A stretch of DNA of 5,183 nt from Rhodospirillales bacterium (lineage in GTDB: Bacteria; Pseudomonadota; Alphaproteobacteria; Acetobacterales; Acetobacteraceae): contig JAGWOU010000179.1 of assembly GCA_028870815.1 (NCBI GenBank), positions 1-5,183 on the forward strand, written 5' to 3'. The notes under the pieces were generated by a model. The model saw only the letters and a list, made by a program, of their open reading frames with translations. It was not told the DNA's origin and ran no database searches. Made by a program: the position numbers and the translations under genes. Positions within the stretch are counted from its first letter, which is position 1, and every line of letters begins with the position of its first letter. Below are positions 1 through 5,088 of this stretch, piece by piece.

Positions 1-1000
1 GGTCATCAGAGATGAGGCCGCGCAGGCCGGAGATATAATTGTCGCTGAGCAGATGCTCCACCGGCATGTTGGAAAACGCGGGGTCACCGATGAAGGCGTC
101 CCGGTCCCGGTAGACAAGCCGCGCCGCCTCCACATGGCGGTGCAGACGCAGCGGGTCCAGCGGGTCTGTGCCGGGACGAAAACCGTCCATAATGCCCATC
201 AGCATCAGCGCGATGATGCCCGAGCCATTGGGAGGGCATTCCCACACCTCATGCCCGGCGAAGCTATGCGATACCGGAGTGACAAATTCCGCGACGCTTA
301 GCCCGTCCGCGAAATCCTCCTCGGTATGAAAGCCGCCGCGCGCCCGCAGATCCGCGACGATTTTGGCGGCGATGGGGCCGGTATAGAAGGCTTTGGCGCC
401 ATCTTTAGCGATGGCGCGCAACGTGGCGGCCAGTTGCGGGTTGCGCATGATCGTGCCCGCCTGGGGCGCGGCGCCGTTGGGCAGGAAGATTTCCGCGCCG
501 TTCAATTTCAGTTTCGCCTCAACCTCGGCCCAGTCCGCCGTAACGCGCGGGGCAACGACGTAACCTTCCTCGGCAAAGCGGATGGCGGGTTGCAGCAGCT
601 CATCCAGCCCCTTGCGGCCATGGGCTTTGGCCAGCGTTTCCCAGCCGGAGATGCCGCCCGGCACGGTGATGCTGTGAACGGAGCTGTTCTCGTAGGCGGT
701 AAGGCCCTTGGCGGCCAGCGTATCTAGTGAGAGCCCCGCAGGCGTGCGGCCGGAGCCGTTGAGAGCAATTGGTTTGCCGTCGCCGGCCGGGGTGTAGAGG
801 CAGAACAAATCGCCGCCCACGCCGGTTGAATGCGGCTCCACCACCGCCAGAACCGCCGCTGCGGCAATGGCGGCATCCAGCGCGTTGCCGCCCGCTTTCA
901 ACACCTCGATGGCGGTGAGGCTGGCCTGCGGCATGGACGTGGCCGCGATGGCATTGGCGGCGTAAACCGGGCTGCGCCCGGGGGCGTGGAAATCCCGCAT
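1..1000 (-). CDS. Gamma-glutamyltransferase family protein, N-terminal part (cut by window edge)
   Basis: Reading the minus strand from ATG at 1000 gives 333 open codons that run off the left edge. The protein opens with the family's N-terminal block: ASLTAIEVLKAGGNALDAAI (residues 26-45), then VVEPHSTGVGGD (53-64) and NGSGRTP (81-87), whose Arg85 matches the glutamate-binding arginine of the large subunit. Later come ITVPGGISGW (111-120), WECPPNGSGI (253-262) and EAARLVYRDRDAFIGDP (291-307), all typical of this Ntn-hydrolase family, which cleaves or transfers gamma-glutamyl groups such as that of glutathione. There is no signal peptide, unlike periplasmic Ggt, so it resembles the shorter cytoplasmic YwrD-type members. 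The autocatalytic Thr at the start of the small subunit would lie just past the window, so activity cannot be judged. An in-frame TAA lies upstream, with no other ATG between it and 1000. The ribosome-binding site is weak (GGGATGA about 8 nt upstream). It follows aspC on the same strand but a terminator separates them. Confidence 0.9.
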   Translation of the reverse strand, partial: MRDFHAPGRSPVYAANAIAATSMPQASLTAIEVLKAGGNALDAAIAAAAVLAVVEPHSTGVGGDLFCLYTPAGDGKPIALNGSGRTPAGLSLDTLAAKGLTAYENSSVHSITVPGGISGWETLAKAHGRKGLDELLQPAIRFAEEGYVVAPRVTADWAEVEAKLKLNGAEIFLPNGAAPQAGTIMRNPQLAATLRAIAKDGAKAFYTGPIAAKIVADLRARGGFHTEEDFADGLSVAEFVTPVSHSFAGHEVWECPPNGSGIIALMLMGIMDGFRPGTDPLDPLRLHRHVEAARLVYRDRDAFIGDPAFSNMPVEHLLSDNYISGLRGLISDD

Positions 1001-1030
1001 ATGATGTTCATCCCGAATTCTTGCCCGGGA

Positions 1031-1060
1031 ATGTTAGGTCTGAAACTGTTACCGGTTCAA
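1031..1060 (-). promoter_or_regulatory. Candidate promoter for the gamma-glutamyltransferase gene
   Basis: On the minus strand, TTGAAC (1055-1060) and TAACAT (1031-1036) are separated by 18 bp and could be -35 and -10 boxes. They sit between the aspC terminator and the start at 1000 and would give a leader of about 25 nt. Each box matches the sigma70 consensus only partly. The gene needs its own promoter if the terminator works, which is the main support. Confidence 0.25.
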
Positions 1061-1094
1061 TGCGGGACGGTGGCAGGCAAGGACTCGCTTCAAT

Positions 1095-1125
1095 AAAATA
1101 AGGCGGCTCTTGGCCGCCTTATTTT
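1095..1125 (-). terminator. Rho-independent terminator after the aspartate aminotransferase gene
   Basis: A perfect 13-bp inverted repeat (1095-1107 with 1113-1125) closes a 5-nt loop. The inner half is GC-rich (AGGCGGC/GCCGCCT) and the outer half supplies an A-run on one side and a T-run on the other, so it could act in both directions. It begins 22 bp past the stop codon of the minus-strand aminotransferase. No plus-strand gene ends here. It should separate that transcript from the gamma-glutamyltransferase gene downstream. Confidence 0.88.
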
Positions 1126-1147
1126 TGTGTCCGTATGGTCTTTGGGT

Positions 1148-2350
1148 TTACGCCAATGCCGCGCAGAAACGCTGAATGCGCGTGCAAGCCTCGCGCAGCG
1201 CCTCGGTGGAGGTGGCATAGGAAATGCGGAAATGGCCCGGAAAGACGAAGGCCGAGCCATGAACAGCGGCAACGCCTTCCTCATCCAGCAAAGCAATCAC
1301 GAAATCCTCGTCGGTTTCGATCTTCTTGCCTTTTGGCGTGGTTTTGCCGATGCAGCCGCGAATTGACGGAAACACGTAAAACGCGCCTTCCGGCTTGGCG
1401 CAGCTAAGGCCCTTGGCCTGGTTCAGCATCTCCACCACAAGATCGCGGCGTTCCTTATATATCTTCACCATCTCGCCCAGCGCCTCTTCCGGCCCGTTCA
1501 GCGCCGCCACGGCCGCCGCCTGGCCGATGGAGGAGGTGTTCGAGGTGGACTGGCTCTGGAGCTTGTCCATGGCTTTGACCAACTGCACGGGCGCGCCGCA
1601 AAAGCCGATGCGCCAGCCGGTCATGGCGTAAGCCTTGGAGCAACCATTCATGGTGATGGTGCGGTCCTTCAGCTTTGGTTCCACCTGCACGATGGTCGCC
1701 GGCTTAAAGCCGTCATAGGTCAGTTTTTCATAGATATCGTCGGTGAACACCCACACATTCGGGTGCTTCAGCAGCACATCGCAGATCGGGCGCAGATCTT
1801 CGGCCGAATAGGCGGCACCCGTCGGATTGCTGGGAGAATTCAGGAAAAACCACTTGGTGCGGGGGGTGATCGCCGCTTCGAGATCCTCAGCCCGCAGCTT
1901 AAAGCCGTTATTCTCGGAGCAGGGCACAAACACCGGCGTACCCTCGGCCAGTTGCACGATATCCGGGTATGAAACCCAGCACGGCGTTGGAATAATGACC
2001 TCGTCACCCGCCTGGACAGTGGCCAGCATGGCATTGAAAATCACCTGTTTGCCGCCGGTGGAAACGATCACCTCCTCCGGCTTGTATTCAATGCCGCTGT
2101 CGCGCTTGAACTTCTCCACCACCGCCTTGCGAAGGGAAGCCGTGCCGGCCACATCGGTGTATTTCGTATCACCGGCAAGAATCGCCGCGATCGCCGCCTG
2201 CTTGATATGCTCGGGCGTATCGAAATCCGGCTCCCCGGCGGAAAGGCTGATAATATCCCGGCCCTCTGCCTTGAGTGCCCGGGCCTTGGTGGAAATGGCG
2301 ATCGTCTGGCTTGGGCTGATGCGGTTCAGGCGGTCGGCGATCAATGTCAT
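1148..2350 (-). CDS. aspC: Aspartate aminotransferase, class Ib (PLP-dependent fold type I)
   Basis: A complete 400-residue protein, the normal family length. It transfers the amino group between aspartate and 2-oxoglutarate in the cytoplasm. Visible landmarks are SAGEPDFDTP (37-46), GGKQ with Lys101 (which in class Ib enzymes contacts the distal carboxylate of dicarboxylic substrates), SPSNPTG with Asn175 (172-178), DDIYE with Asp204 and Tyr207 (the Asp pairs with the pyridine nitrogen), SKAYAMTGWRIG with the PLP-binding Lys239 and Arg247, and FRISYA with Arg375, which binds the alpha-carboxylate. No key residue is missing. The ATG at 2350 puts the usual class Ib N-terminus (ADRLNRISPSQT) at the right place; the ribosome-binding site is only a weak GAGAA. 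The gene is monocistronic, with its own terminator at 1095-1125, and is divergent from the small secreted-protein gene. Some class Ib enzymes also use prephenate, so a second role in Phe/Tyr synthesis is possible. The name aatA would serve equally well. Confidence 0.96.
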   Translation of the reverse strand: MTLIADRLNRISPSQTIAISTKARALKAEGRDIISLSAGEPDFDTPEHIKQAAIAAILAGDTKYTDVAGTASLRKAVVEKFKRDSGIEYKPEEVIVSTGGKQVIFNAMLATVQAGDEVIIPTPCWVSYPDIVQLAEGTPVFVPCSENNGFKLRAEDLEAAITPRTKWFFLNSPSNPTGAAYSAEDLRPICDVLLKHPNVWVFTDDIYEKLTYDGFKPATIVQVEPKLKDRTITMNGCSKAYAMTGWRIGFCGAPVQLVKAMDKLQSQSTSNTSSIGQAAAVAALNGPEEALGEMVKIYKERRDLVVEMLNQAKGLSCAKPEGAFYVFPSIRGCIGKTTPKGKKIETDEDFVIALLDEEGVAAVHGSAFVFPGHFRISYATSTEALREACTRIQRFCAALA

Positions 2351-2486
2351 GGATCGTTCTCGAAGAAGTTAAAAGACAGCGCACTCCTAGACCTCCGCCG
2401 CGGCAGGTGCAAACCTGTTCGCTGCAAAACTGCCCCGTTTTTAAGACAGGCAGACACGTATGGGAGCTACTATCCGTTACCACTTT

Positions 2487-2504
2487 AAGTAGTGCGCACT
2501 TCTT
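2487..2504. promoter_or_regulatory. Imperfect palindrome in the divergent intergenic region (possible operator)
   Basis: The sequence AAGTAGTGCGCACTTCTT is an inverted repeat with 8 of 9 pairs matching; its core AGTGCGCACT is a perfect 10-bp palindrome. It lies in the 197-bp gap between the divergent aminotransferase gene (start 2350) and the secreted-protein gene (start 2548). A half-copy, GCGCACT, recurs at 2379-2385 near the aminotransferase start. It looks like a dimeric regulator site, but the regulator is unknown. I could not place convincing -35/-10 boxes for either gene in this gap. Confidence 0.3.
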
Positions 2505-2537
2505 CAGCTCGATTTAAAGACGGGGGGTCTTGTCCTC

Positions 2538-2547
2538 AGGAGAGTTT
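2538..2547 (+). promoter_or_regulatory. Ribosome-binding site that fixes the start at 2548
   Basis: AGGAG at 2538-2542 lies 5 nt before the ATG at 2548. The frame is also open from a TTG at 2530, but that start would put this Shine-Dalgarno sequence inside the coding region and add residues ahead of the signal peptide, so the ATG is preferred. Confidence 0.8.
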
Positions 2548-2934
2548 ATGACCGTCTCGAAGATCGCGAAGCTGATGCCGATCGCTGGGCTTGCCTGCCT
2601 GCTCGGCTTTCCCGCCATGGCGCAAACCGCCCCCGGCGCGGCCCCCACCTCTGGCACCATGGTTCCAATGTCCTCTGGCGCCATCGCTCCAGCTGCTGGA
2701 CACCCCATGCACCGCAAGGCCGACAAGCGCGCGCTGATTCCTTCTGACGAGAAATTTTCCACCGCAAGCGCCGCCGCGGCGCATTGCCCGAATAGCACCG
2801 TGGAATGGACAGCGCTGACCCGCAGCAAAGCCTATCATGACAGCAAGTCCAGATATTTCGGCAAAACCAAGCACGGCGCCTATGCCTGCAAGTCCGATCT
2901 CGATGCAGCCGGTTTCCACCCGGCCCGGAACTGA
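2548..2934 (+). CDS. Small exported protein of unknown function with a C-terminal Cys/Tyr/Gly domain
   Basis: The protein has 128 residues. It begins with a classic Sec signal peptide: basic n-region with Lys5 and Lys8, hydrophobic stretch 9-22, and an AMA|Q cleavage site after Ala25. Next is an Ala/Pro/Ser/Gly-rich, low-complexity linker (about 27-52) that looks disordered, then a charged stretch (55-69). The C-terminal part (about 76-128) looks like a compact domain: HCP with Cys80, VEWTALTRSKAYH (85-97), SRYFGKTKHGAY (101-112), Cys114 and DAAGF (119-123). I recognise this W...S..YH...RY.G.TK.G.Y.C...AAG pattern from small secreted proteobacterial proteins and from Ada metal-binding-like modules, but cannot assign a function. 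The two cysteines could form a disulfide in the periplasm or help bind a metal. Cys17 does not fit a normal lipobox, since Gly sits at -3 and hydrophobic residues continue past it. The FKBP gene follows after 47 bp and is probably co-transcribed. Confidence 0.85.
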   Translation: MTVSKIAKLMPIAGLACLLGFPAMAQTAPGAAPTSGTMVPMSSGAIAPAAGHPMHRKADKRALIPSDEKFSTASAAAAHCPNSTVEWTALTRSKAYHDSKSRYFGKTKHGAYACKSDLDAAGFHPARN

Positions 2935-2969
2935 TTAATAAGCACGGCTAAAACCGCCCCTTTAGTTGA

Positions 2970-2981
2970 AAGGAAACCGCT
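2970..2981 (+). promoter_or_regulatory. Ribosome-binding site supporting a TTG start for the FKBP gene
   Basis: AAGGA at 2970-2974 is followed by a 7-nt spacer and TTG at 2982. The frame has no ATG until codon 31, inside the FKBP fold, so TTG is the only sensible start. CCTTT at 2959-2963 can pair with AAAGG at 2969-2973 in a short hairpin that would cover the Shine-Dalgarno sequence. Confidence 0.75.
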
Positions 2982-3347
2982 TTGGCTGAAAACAATATCG
3001 TCACCCTGCCGTCCGGCGTGAAATATGAGGACCATGTTGTCGGCGCGGGTGAAACGCCGAAGACGGGCCAGATGGTCACCGTCCACTACACTGGTTGGCT
3101 GGATGAGAATGGCGCCAAGGGCCGAAAATTCGACTCCTCGCGCGACCGCGGGCAGCCCTTCACGTTCAAGCTTGGCGTTGGGCAGGTTATTTCCGGATGG
3201 GATATCGGCGTCTCCACCATGCAAGCGGGCGGCCAGCGTACACTGGTGCTACCGCCGGAGCATGGCTACGGCCAGCGCGGCGCGGGTGCCGTGATTCCTC
3301 CGGGGGCCACGCTTATCTTTGATGTCGAGCTGATCAGCTTTGCATAA
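2982..3347 (+). CDS. FKBP-type peptidyl-prolyl cis-trans isomerase, single domain
   Basis: A 121-residue protein consisting of essentially one FKBP domain; it catalyses cis-trans isomerisation of Xaa-Pro bonds during protein folding. By comparison with human FKBP12, the binding-pocket residues are present: Tyr36 (in VHYTG), Phe50 and Asp51 (KFDSS), Phe60, Val69 and Ile70 (GQVISGWD), Trp73, Tyr96 (HGYGQRG) and Phe113 (LIFDVELI). It should therefore be active and able to bind FK506-like ligands. There is no signal peptide, no dimerisation domain as in FkpA or Mip, and no SlyD-type insert or His-rich tail, so it is a minimal cytoplasmic FKBP. The start is TTG, supported by AAGGA seven bases upstream. 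It lies 47 bp after the secreted-protein gene with no terminator between, so a two-gene operon is likely; the shared terminator follows at 3353-3376. Confidence 0.95.
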   Translation: MAENNIVTLPSGVKYEDHVVGAGETPKTGQMVTVHYTGWLDENGAKGRKFDSSRDRGQPFTFKLGVGQVISGWDIGVSTMQAGGQRTLVLPPEHGYGQRGAGAVIPPGATLIFDVELISFA

Positions 3348-3352
3348 TGCGC

Positions 3353-3376
3353 AAAAGGGCTCCTCGGAGCCCTTTT
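3353..3376. terminator. Bidirectional terminator between convergent FKBP and EcsC-family genes
   Basis: A perfect 11-bp inverted repeat (AAAAGGGCTCC with GGAGCCCTTTT) forms a GC-rich stem, probably with a CTCG tetraloop, flanked by A- and T-runs so that it works on both strands. It starts 6 bp after the FKBP stop. Its last base is also part of the stop codon (3376-3378) of the minus-strand gene, so the two convergent genes share it in a gap of only 28 bp. Confidence 0.88.
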
Positions 3377-4272
3377 CACTGCGCTGGCAATAAAGCCGGC
3401 GCCACTGGCCGGCGCCGGCGCCCAATGCGCCGCCGCTCCCGCGCCGCTTGCACCAGCTCCTCGAAAGACAGTTTCACCGCCGCCGCATCGCCTGTCCGCC
3501 GCTCCAGCGCGCGCAAACAGAAATGCACCTTGGCCATGCCCTGGTAATAATCGGTGAAGCTGTAATTCAGGAGCCCGCCCGTTACCGCCCCGGCAACAGG
3601 GACCATCTGCGCCATCAATTTCTCTGACAGCACCAGCCCGAACTGCCCCGCCGCGCTGCGGATCAACAGATTAATGGTCAGATGGCTAACCCCCAGCCGC
3701 GCCGCCCAATAGCCGGTCTCGGTCTGTTCGCCGCTCTCATTCGGGCTGCCGAAGGCCAGCACCTCCAGGCAGGCGCGCCGGGTCTCCTCGGAAGAGAGAT
3801 CCTCCCCGGAATCCCGCGCCACCTCGGCAATGGAGCGTAGAATGGTCGCGGTGGTGAAGGGGATGTCAACAAATACCCCCGGGAACCCGGCAAAGCCGGT
3901 GGCGGCACCACTTGCCGTCGTCGCCAGGCGGTGCATCAAATTCTTGCGGGGTTTCTTGGGCCGGATGAAGCGCGGCGCGGCCTCCAGCCCGAAGGTGGCA
4001 TAGGCGTAGCTGTTCCACAGCACGTCCTCCACCGTGTCCTGCGCCTTCTGCACGAGGCCGGACCAAGCCTGCCCGCCAATGCGTTCTCCGGCCTGAATCA
4101 CGGCGTTCTGTAGGCTCTCCACCTGCCTGCTGAACAGCGTCGTCAGCCGCACCAGCAGCCCGCGAGAATCCGCCATAAGCACAGCGACTTCCCAAAGCTG
4201 CCTGCGCTCATGGTCGGTCAGAAAATCCGTCTGTTCGGCCAGATGCTCAGGAAAGGGAGGTAAAACAGTCAT
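3376..4272 (-). CDS. EcsC family protein
   Basis: With ATG at 4272 the protein has 298 residues. It carries the EcsC-family pattern: an N-terminal helical part (LTDHERRQLWEVAVLMAD, 18-35), the Gly/Pro-rich core ASGAATGFAGFPGVFVDIP (120-138) followed by helices through LEVLAFG (169-175), and a second Gly-rich helix VPVAGAVTGGLLNYSFTDYY (224-243). The C-terminus is strongly basic (RERRRIGRRRRP, 278-289). The family is named after EcsC encoded with the Bacillus subtilis Ecs ABC transporter; its biochemical role is not known and I infer none. The two Gly-rich segments may sit in or on the membrane. The frame stays open to a GTG at 4353, but that extension lies inside rplT and looks non-coding. 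The start at 4272 has no clear Shine-Dalgarno sequence and falls inside the rplT terminator hairpin, so expression depends on readthrough or an unrecognised promoter. The stop abuts the terminator shared with the FKBP gene. Confidence 0.85.
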   Translation of the reverse strand: MTVLPPFPEHLAEQTDFLTDHERRQLWEVAVLMADSRGLLVRLTTLFSRQVESLQNAVIQAGERIGGQAWSGLVQKAQDTVEDVLWNSYAYATFGLEAAPRFIRPKKPRKNLMHRLATTASGAATGFAGFPGVFVDIPFTTATILRSIAEVARDSGEDLSSEETRRACLEVLAFGSPNESGEQTETGYWAARLGVSHLTINLLIRSAAGQFGLVLSEKLMAQMVPVAGAVTGGLLNYSFTDYYQGMAKVHFCLRALERRTGDAAAVKLSFEELVQAARERRRIGRRRRPVAPALLPAQ

Positions 4273-4306
4273 GGCCAGACCGAGATGCGCCCGGCCTGGC
4301 CATGAC
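4268..4306 (-). terminator. Rho-independent terminator of the rpmI-rplT operon
   Basis: On the minus strand, 21 nt past the rplT stop, a perfect 11-bp inverted repeat (GTCATGGCCAG with CTGGCCATGAC, arms 4268-4278 and 4296-4306) extends by three more G-C pairs across one mismatch. It is followed directly by TGTTTTA (4261-4267), a short T-run. The position and orientation fit termination of the ribosomal protein operon. The ATG of the EcsC-family gene (4270-4272) lies within the 3' arm. Confidence 0.75.
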
Positions 4307-4327
4307 TCAAGAGTCTTTAAGGAAATT

Positions 4328-4696
4328 TCACTCCGCAGCGGCGGCGGAAACACCTTTCACGGCCTGTACGATCTCGGCGAAGGACGCCGGATCATCGAAC
4401 GCAATCGCGGACAGAACCTTCCGGTCCAGCTCCAGCCCGGCCTGCTTCAGGCCATAAATGAACTGGCTGTAGGTCAGCCCATGCTCGCGCACGGCGGCAT
4501 TGATACGCTGGATCCAGAGCGAGCGGAACTCGCGCTTTTTGACCCGGCGGTCACGATACGCATAGCGCAGGGCCTTTTCCAGACGCTCCAGCGCGATACG
4601 ATAATTGGTCGAGGACCGGCCAACATAACCCTTCGAAAGCTCAAGAACCTTCTTGTGGCGGGCGTGGGTGGTCACACCGCGTTTCACACGTGCCAT
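4328..4696 (-). CDS. rplT: 50S ribosomal protein L20
   Basis: A complete 122-residue L20, which binds 23S rRNA early and is needed to assemble the large subunit. The family signature is present from end to end: MARVKRGV then ARHKKVLELSKGY (12-24), YAYRDRRVKKREF (45-57), LWIQRINAAVREHGLTYSQF (60-79), and GLELDRKVLSAIA (87-99). The N-terminal third is rich in Lys and Arg, as expected for the rRNA-penetrating extension. The Ala-rich tail ending in Glu is slightly longer than in E. coli. A strong Shine-Dalgarno sequence (GGAGGAG, 4704-4710) lies 7 nt from the ATG. It follows rpmI after only 15 bp and is certainly co-transcribed with it. In other bacteria L20 represses its own operon through the mRNA leader. 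The next gene here is EcsC-family rather than pheST, and a terminator closes the operon. Confidence 0.98.
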   Translation of the reverse strand: MARVKRGVTTHARHKKVLELSKGYVGRSSTNYRIALERLEKALRYAYRDRRVKKREFRSLWIQRINAAVREHGLTYSQFIYGLKQAGLELDRKVLSAIAFDDPASFAEIVQAVKGVSAAAAE

Positions 4697-4711
4697 TGTC
4701 TATCTCCTCCC

Positions 4712-4912
4712 TTACAGTCCGTACGGGGCCCACTGCTTCACGGTCAGGCCGTCAGCGTGGGTCAGAGTCTGGCTACCGCGATTCTGGCGCTTGGCCTTCT
4801 GGGAGCGGGCGTAAAGATTATGGCGCTTCTTGCCCGGGCCGGCCAGCACCTTGCCCGTGGCGGTAATCTTGAAGCGCTTCTTGACCGCAGATTTGGTCTT
4901 CAGCTTCGGCAT
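4712..4912 (-). CDS. rpmI: 50S ribosomal protein L35
   Basis: A complete 66-residue L35, a small basic protein of the large ribosomal subunit. It starts with the family hallmark MPKLKTKSAVKKRFKITATG (1-20), continues with GKKRHNLYARSQKAKRQNRG (28-47) and ends in an alphaproteobacterial-type tail, VKQWAPYGL. The start at 4912 is chosen because MPK is the universal L35 N-terminus and because AGGAG lies 6 nt upstream; the frame stays open to 5005 but that extension has no L35 similarity. It is first in a two-gene operon with rplT. infC, often found upstream, is not adjacent: the next gene is a divergent recX. Confidence 0.98.
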   Translation of the reverse strand: MPKLKTKSAVKKRFKITATGKVLAGPGKKRHNLYARSQKAKRQNRGSQTLTHADGLTVKQWAPYGL

Positions 4913-5025
4913 TTCAGTCTCCTGATCGCATAACCCACGCCTTGCGGAGCGGGGTCCCGAAAATCGGGGCGGCGGCCAGGCATGCCTATTGGCCCGGACA
5001 CGCACGCATCACCCGTTAAGGTGAA
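4913..5025 (-). promoter_or_regulatory. Structured leader of the rpmI-rplT mRNA (possible L20 control region)
   Basis: From the predicted transcription start (about 5025) to rpmI there are roughly 110 non-coding nt. I see three short hairpins: TCACC/GGTGA (5009-5013 with 5020-5024), GGCCA/TGGCC (4974-4978 with 4990-4994) enclosing the palindrome AGGCATGCCT (4978-4987), and CCCGA/TCGGG (4956-4960 with 4964-4968). None is followed by a T-run, so they are not an obvious attenuator. L20 autoregulates this operon through its leader in E. coli and Bacillus; whether this leader does so is inference, since I cannot match it to those structures. Confidence 0.35.
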
Positions 5026-5031
5026 GCCGCG

Positions 5032-5060
5032 GCTATAAAGCCACTCCCCGCCCGTGACAA
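5032..5060 (-). promoter_or_regulatory. Sigma70-type promoter of the rpmI-rplT operon
   Basis: On the minus strand TTGTCA (5055-5060; 5 of 6 matches to the -35 consensus) is separated by exactly 17 bp from TATAGC (5032-5037; 4 of 6 matches to the -10). The spacing is ideal and the site points towards rpmI. It overlaps the upstream region of the divergent recX, whose start lies 28 bp away. Confidence 0.6.
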
Positions 5061-5088
5061 GAGGCTGAAAGCAGCGCAAACTCTTATT

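Noticed and set aside
326..1096. Plus-strand open frames opposite the gamma-glutamyltransferase gene
   Set aside because: They have no recognisable family and no ribosome-binding sites, and the minus strand carries an unmistakable conserved protein; they are shadows of GC-rich coding DNA.
1827..2372. 181-codon plus-strand open frame opposite the aminotransferase gene
   Set aside because: It is antisense to a fully conserved 400-residue enzyme and its translation resembles no known protein; its length is explained by codon bias on the other strand.
2935..2981. Possible terminator or promoter between the secreted-protein and FKBP genes
   Set aside because: The only hairpin is a 5-bp stem over the FKBP ribosome-binding site with no T-run, and no -35/-10 pair stands out; co-transcription is the simpler reading.
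3395..3423. Cluster of GCCGGCGCC-type GC palindromes that might be a REP-like element
   Set aside because: It lies inside the 3' end of the EcsC-family coding region, where Arg/Ala/Pro codons explain it, and I see no second copy in the window.
4273..4353. 27-codon N-terminal extension of the EcsC-family protein from GTG at 4353
   Set aside because: It lies within the end of rplT and its terminator, the residues look non-conserved, and no Shine-Dalgarno sequence supports the GTG.
4271..4933. 220-codon plus-strand open frame opposite rplT and rpmI
   Set aside because: It runs antisense across two certain ribosomal protein genes and the gap between them, shows no domain, and has no ribosome-binding site.
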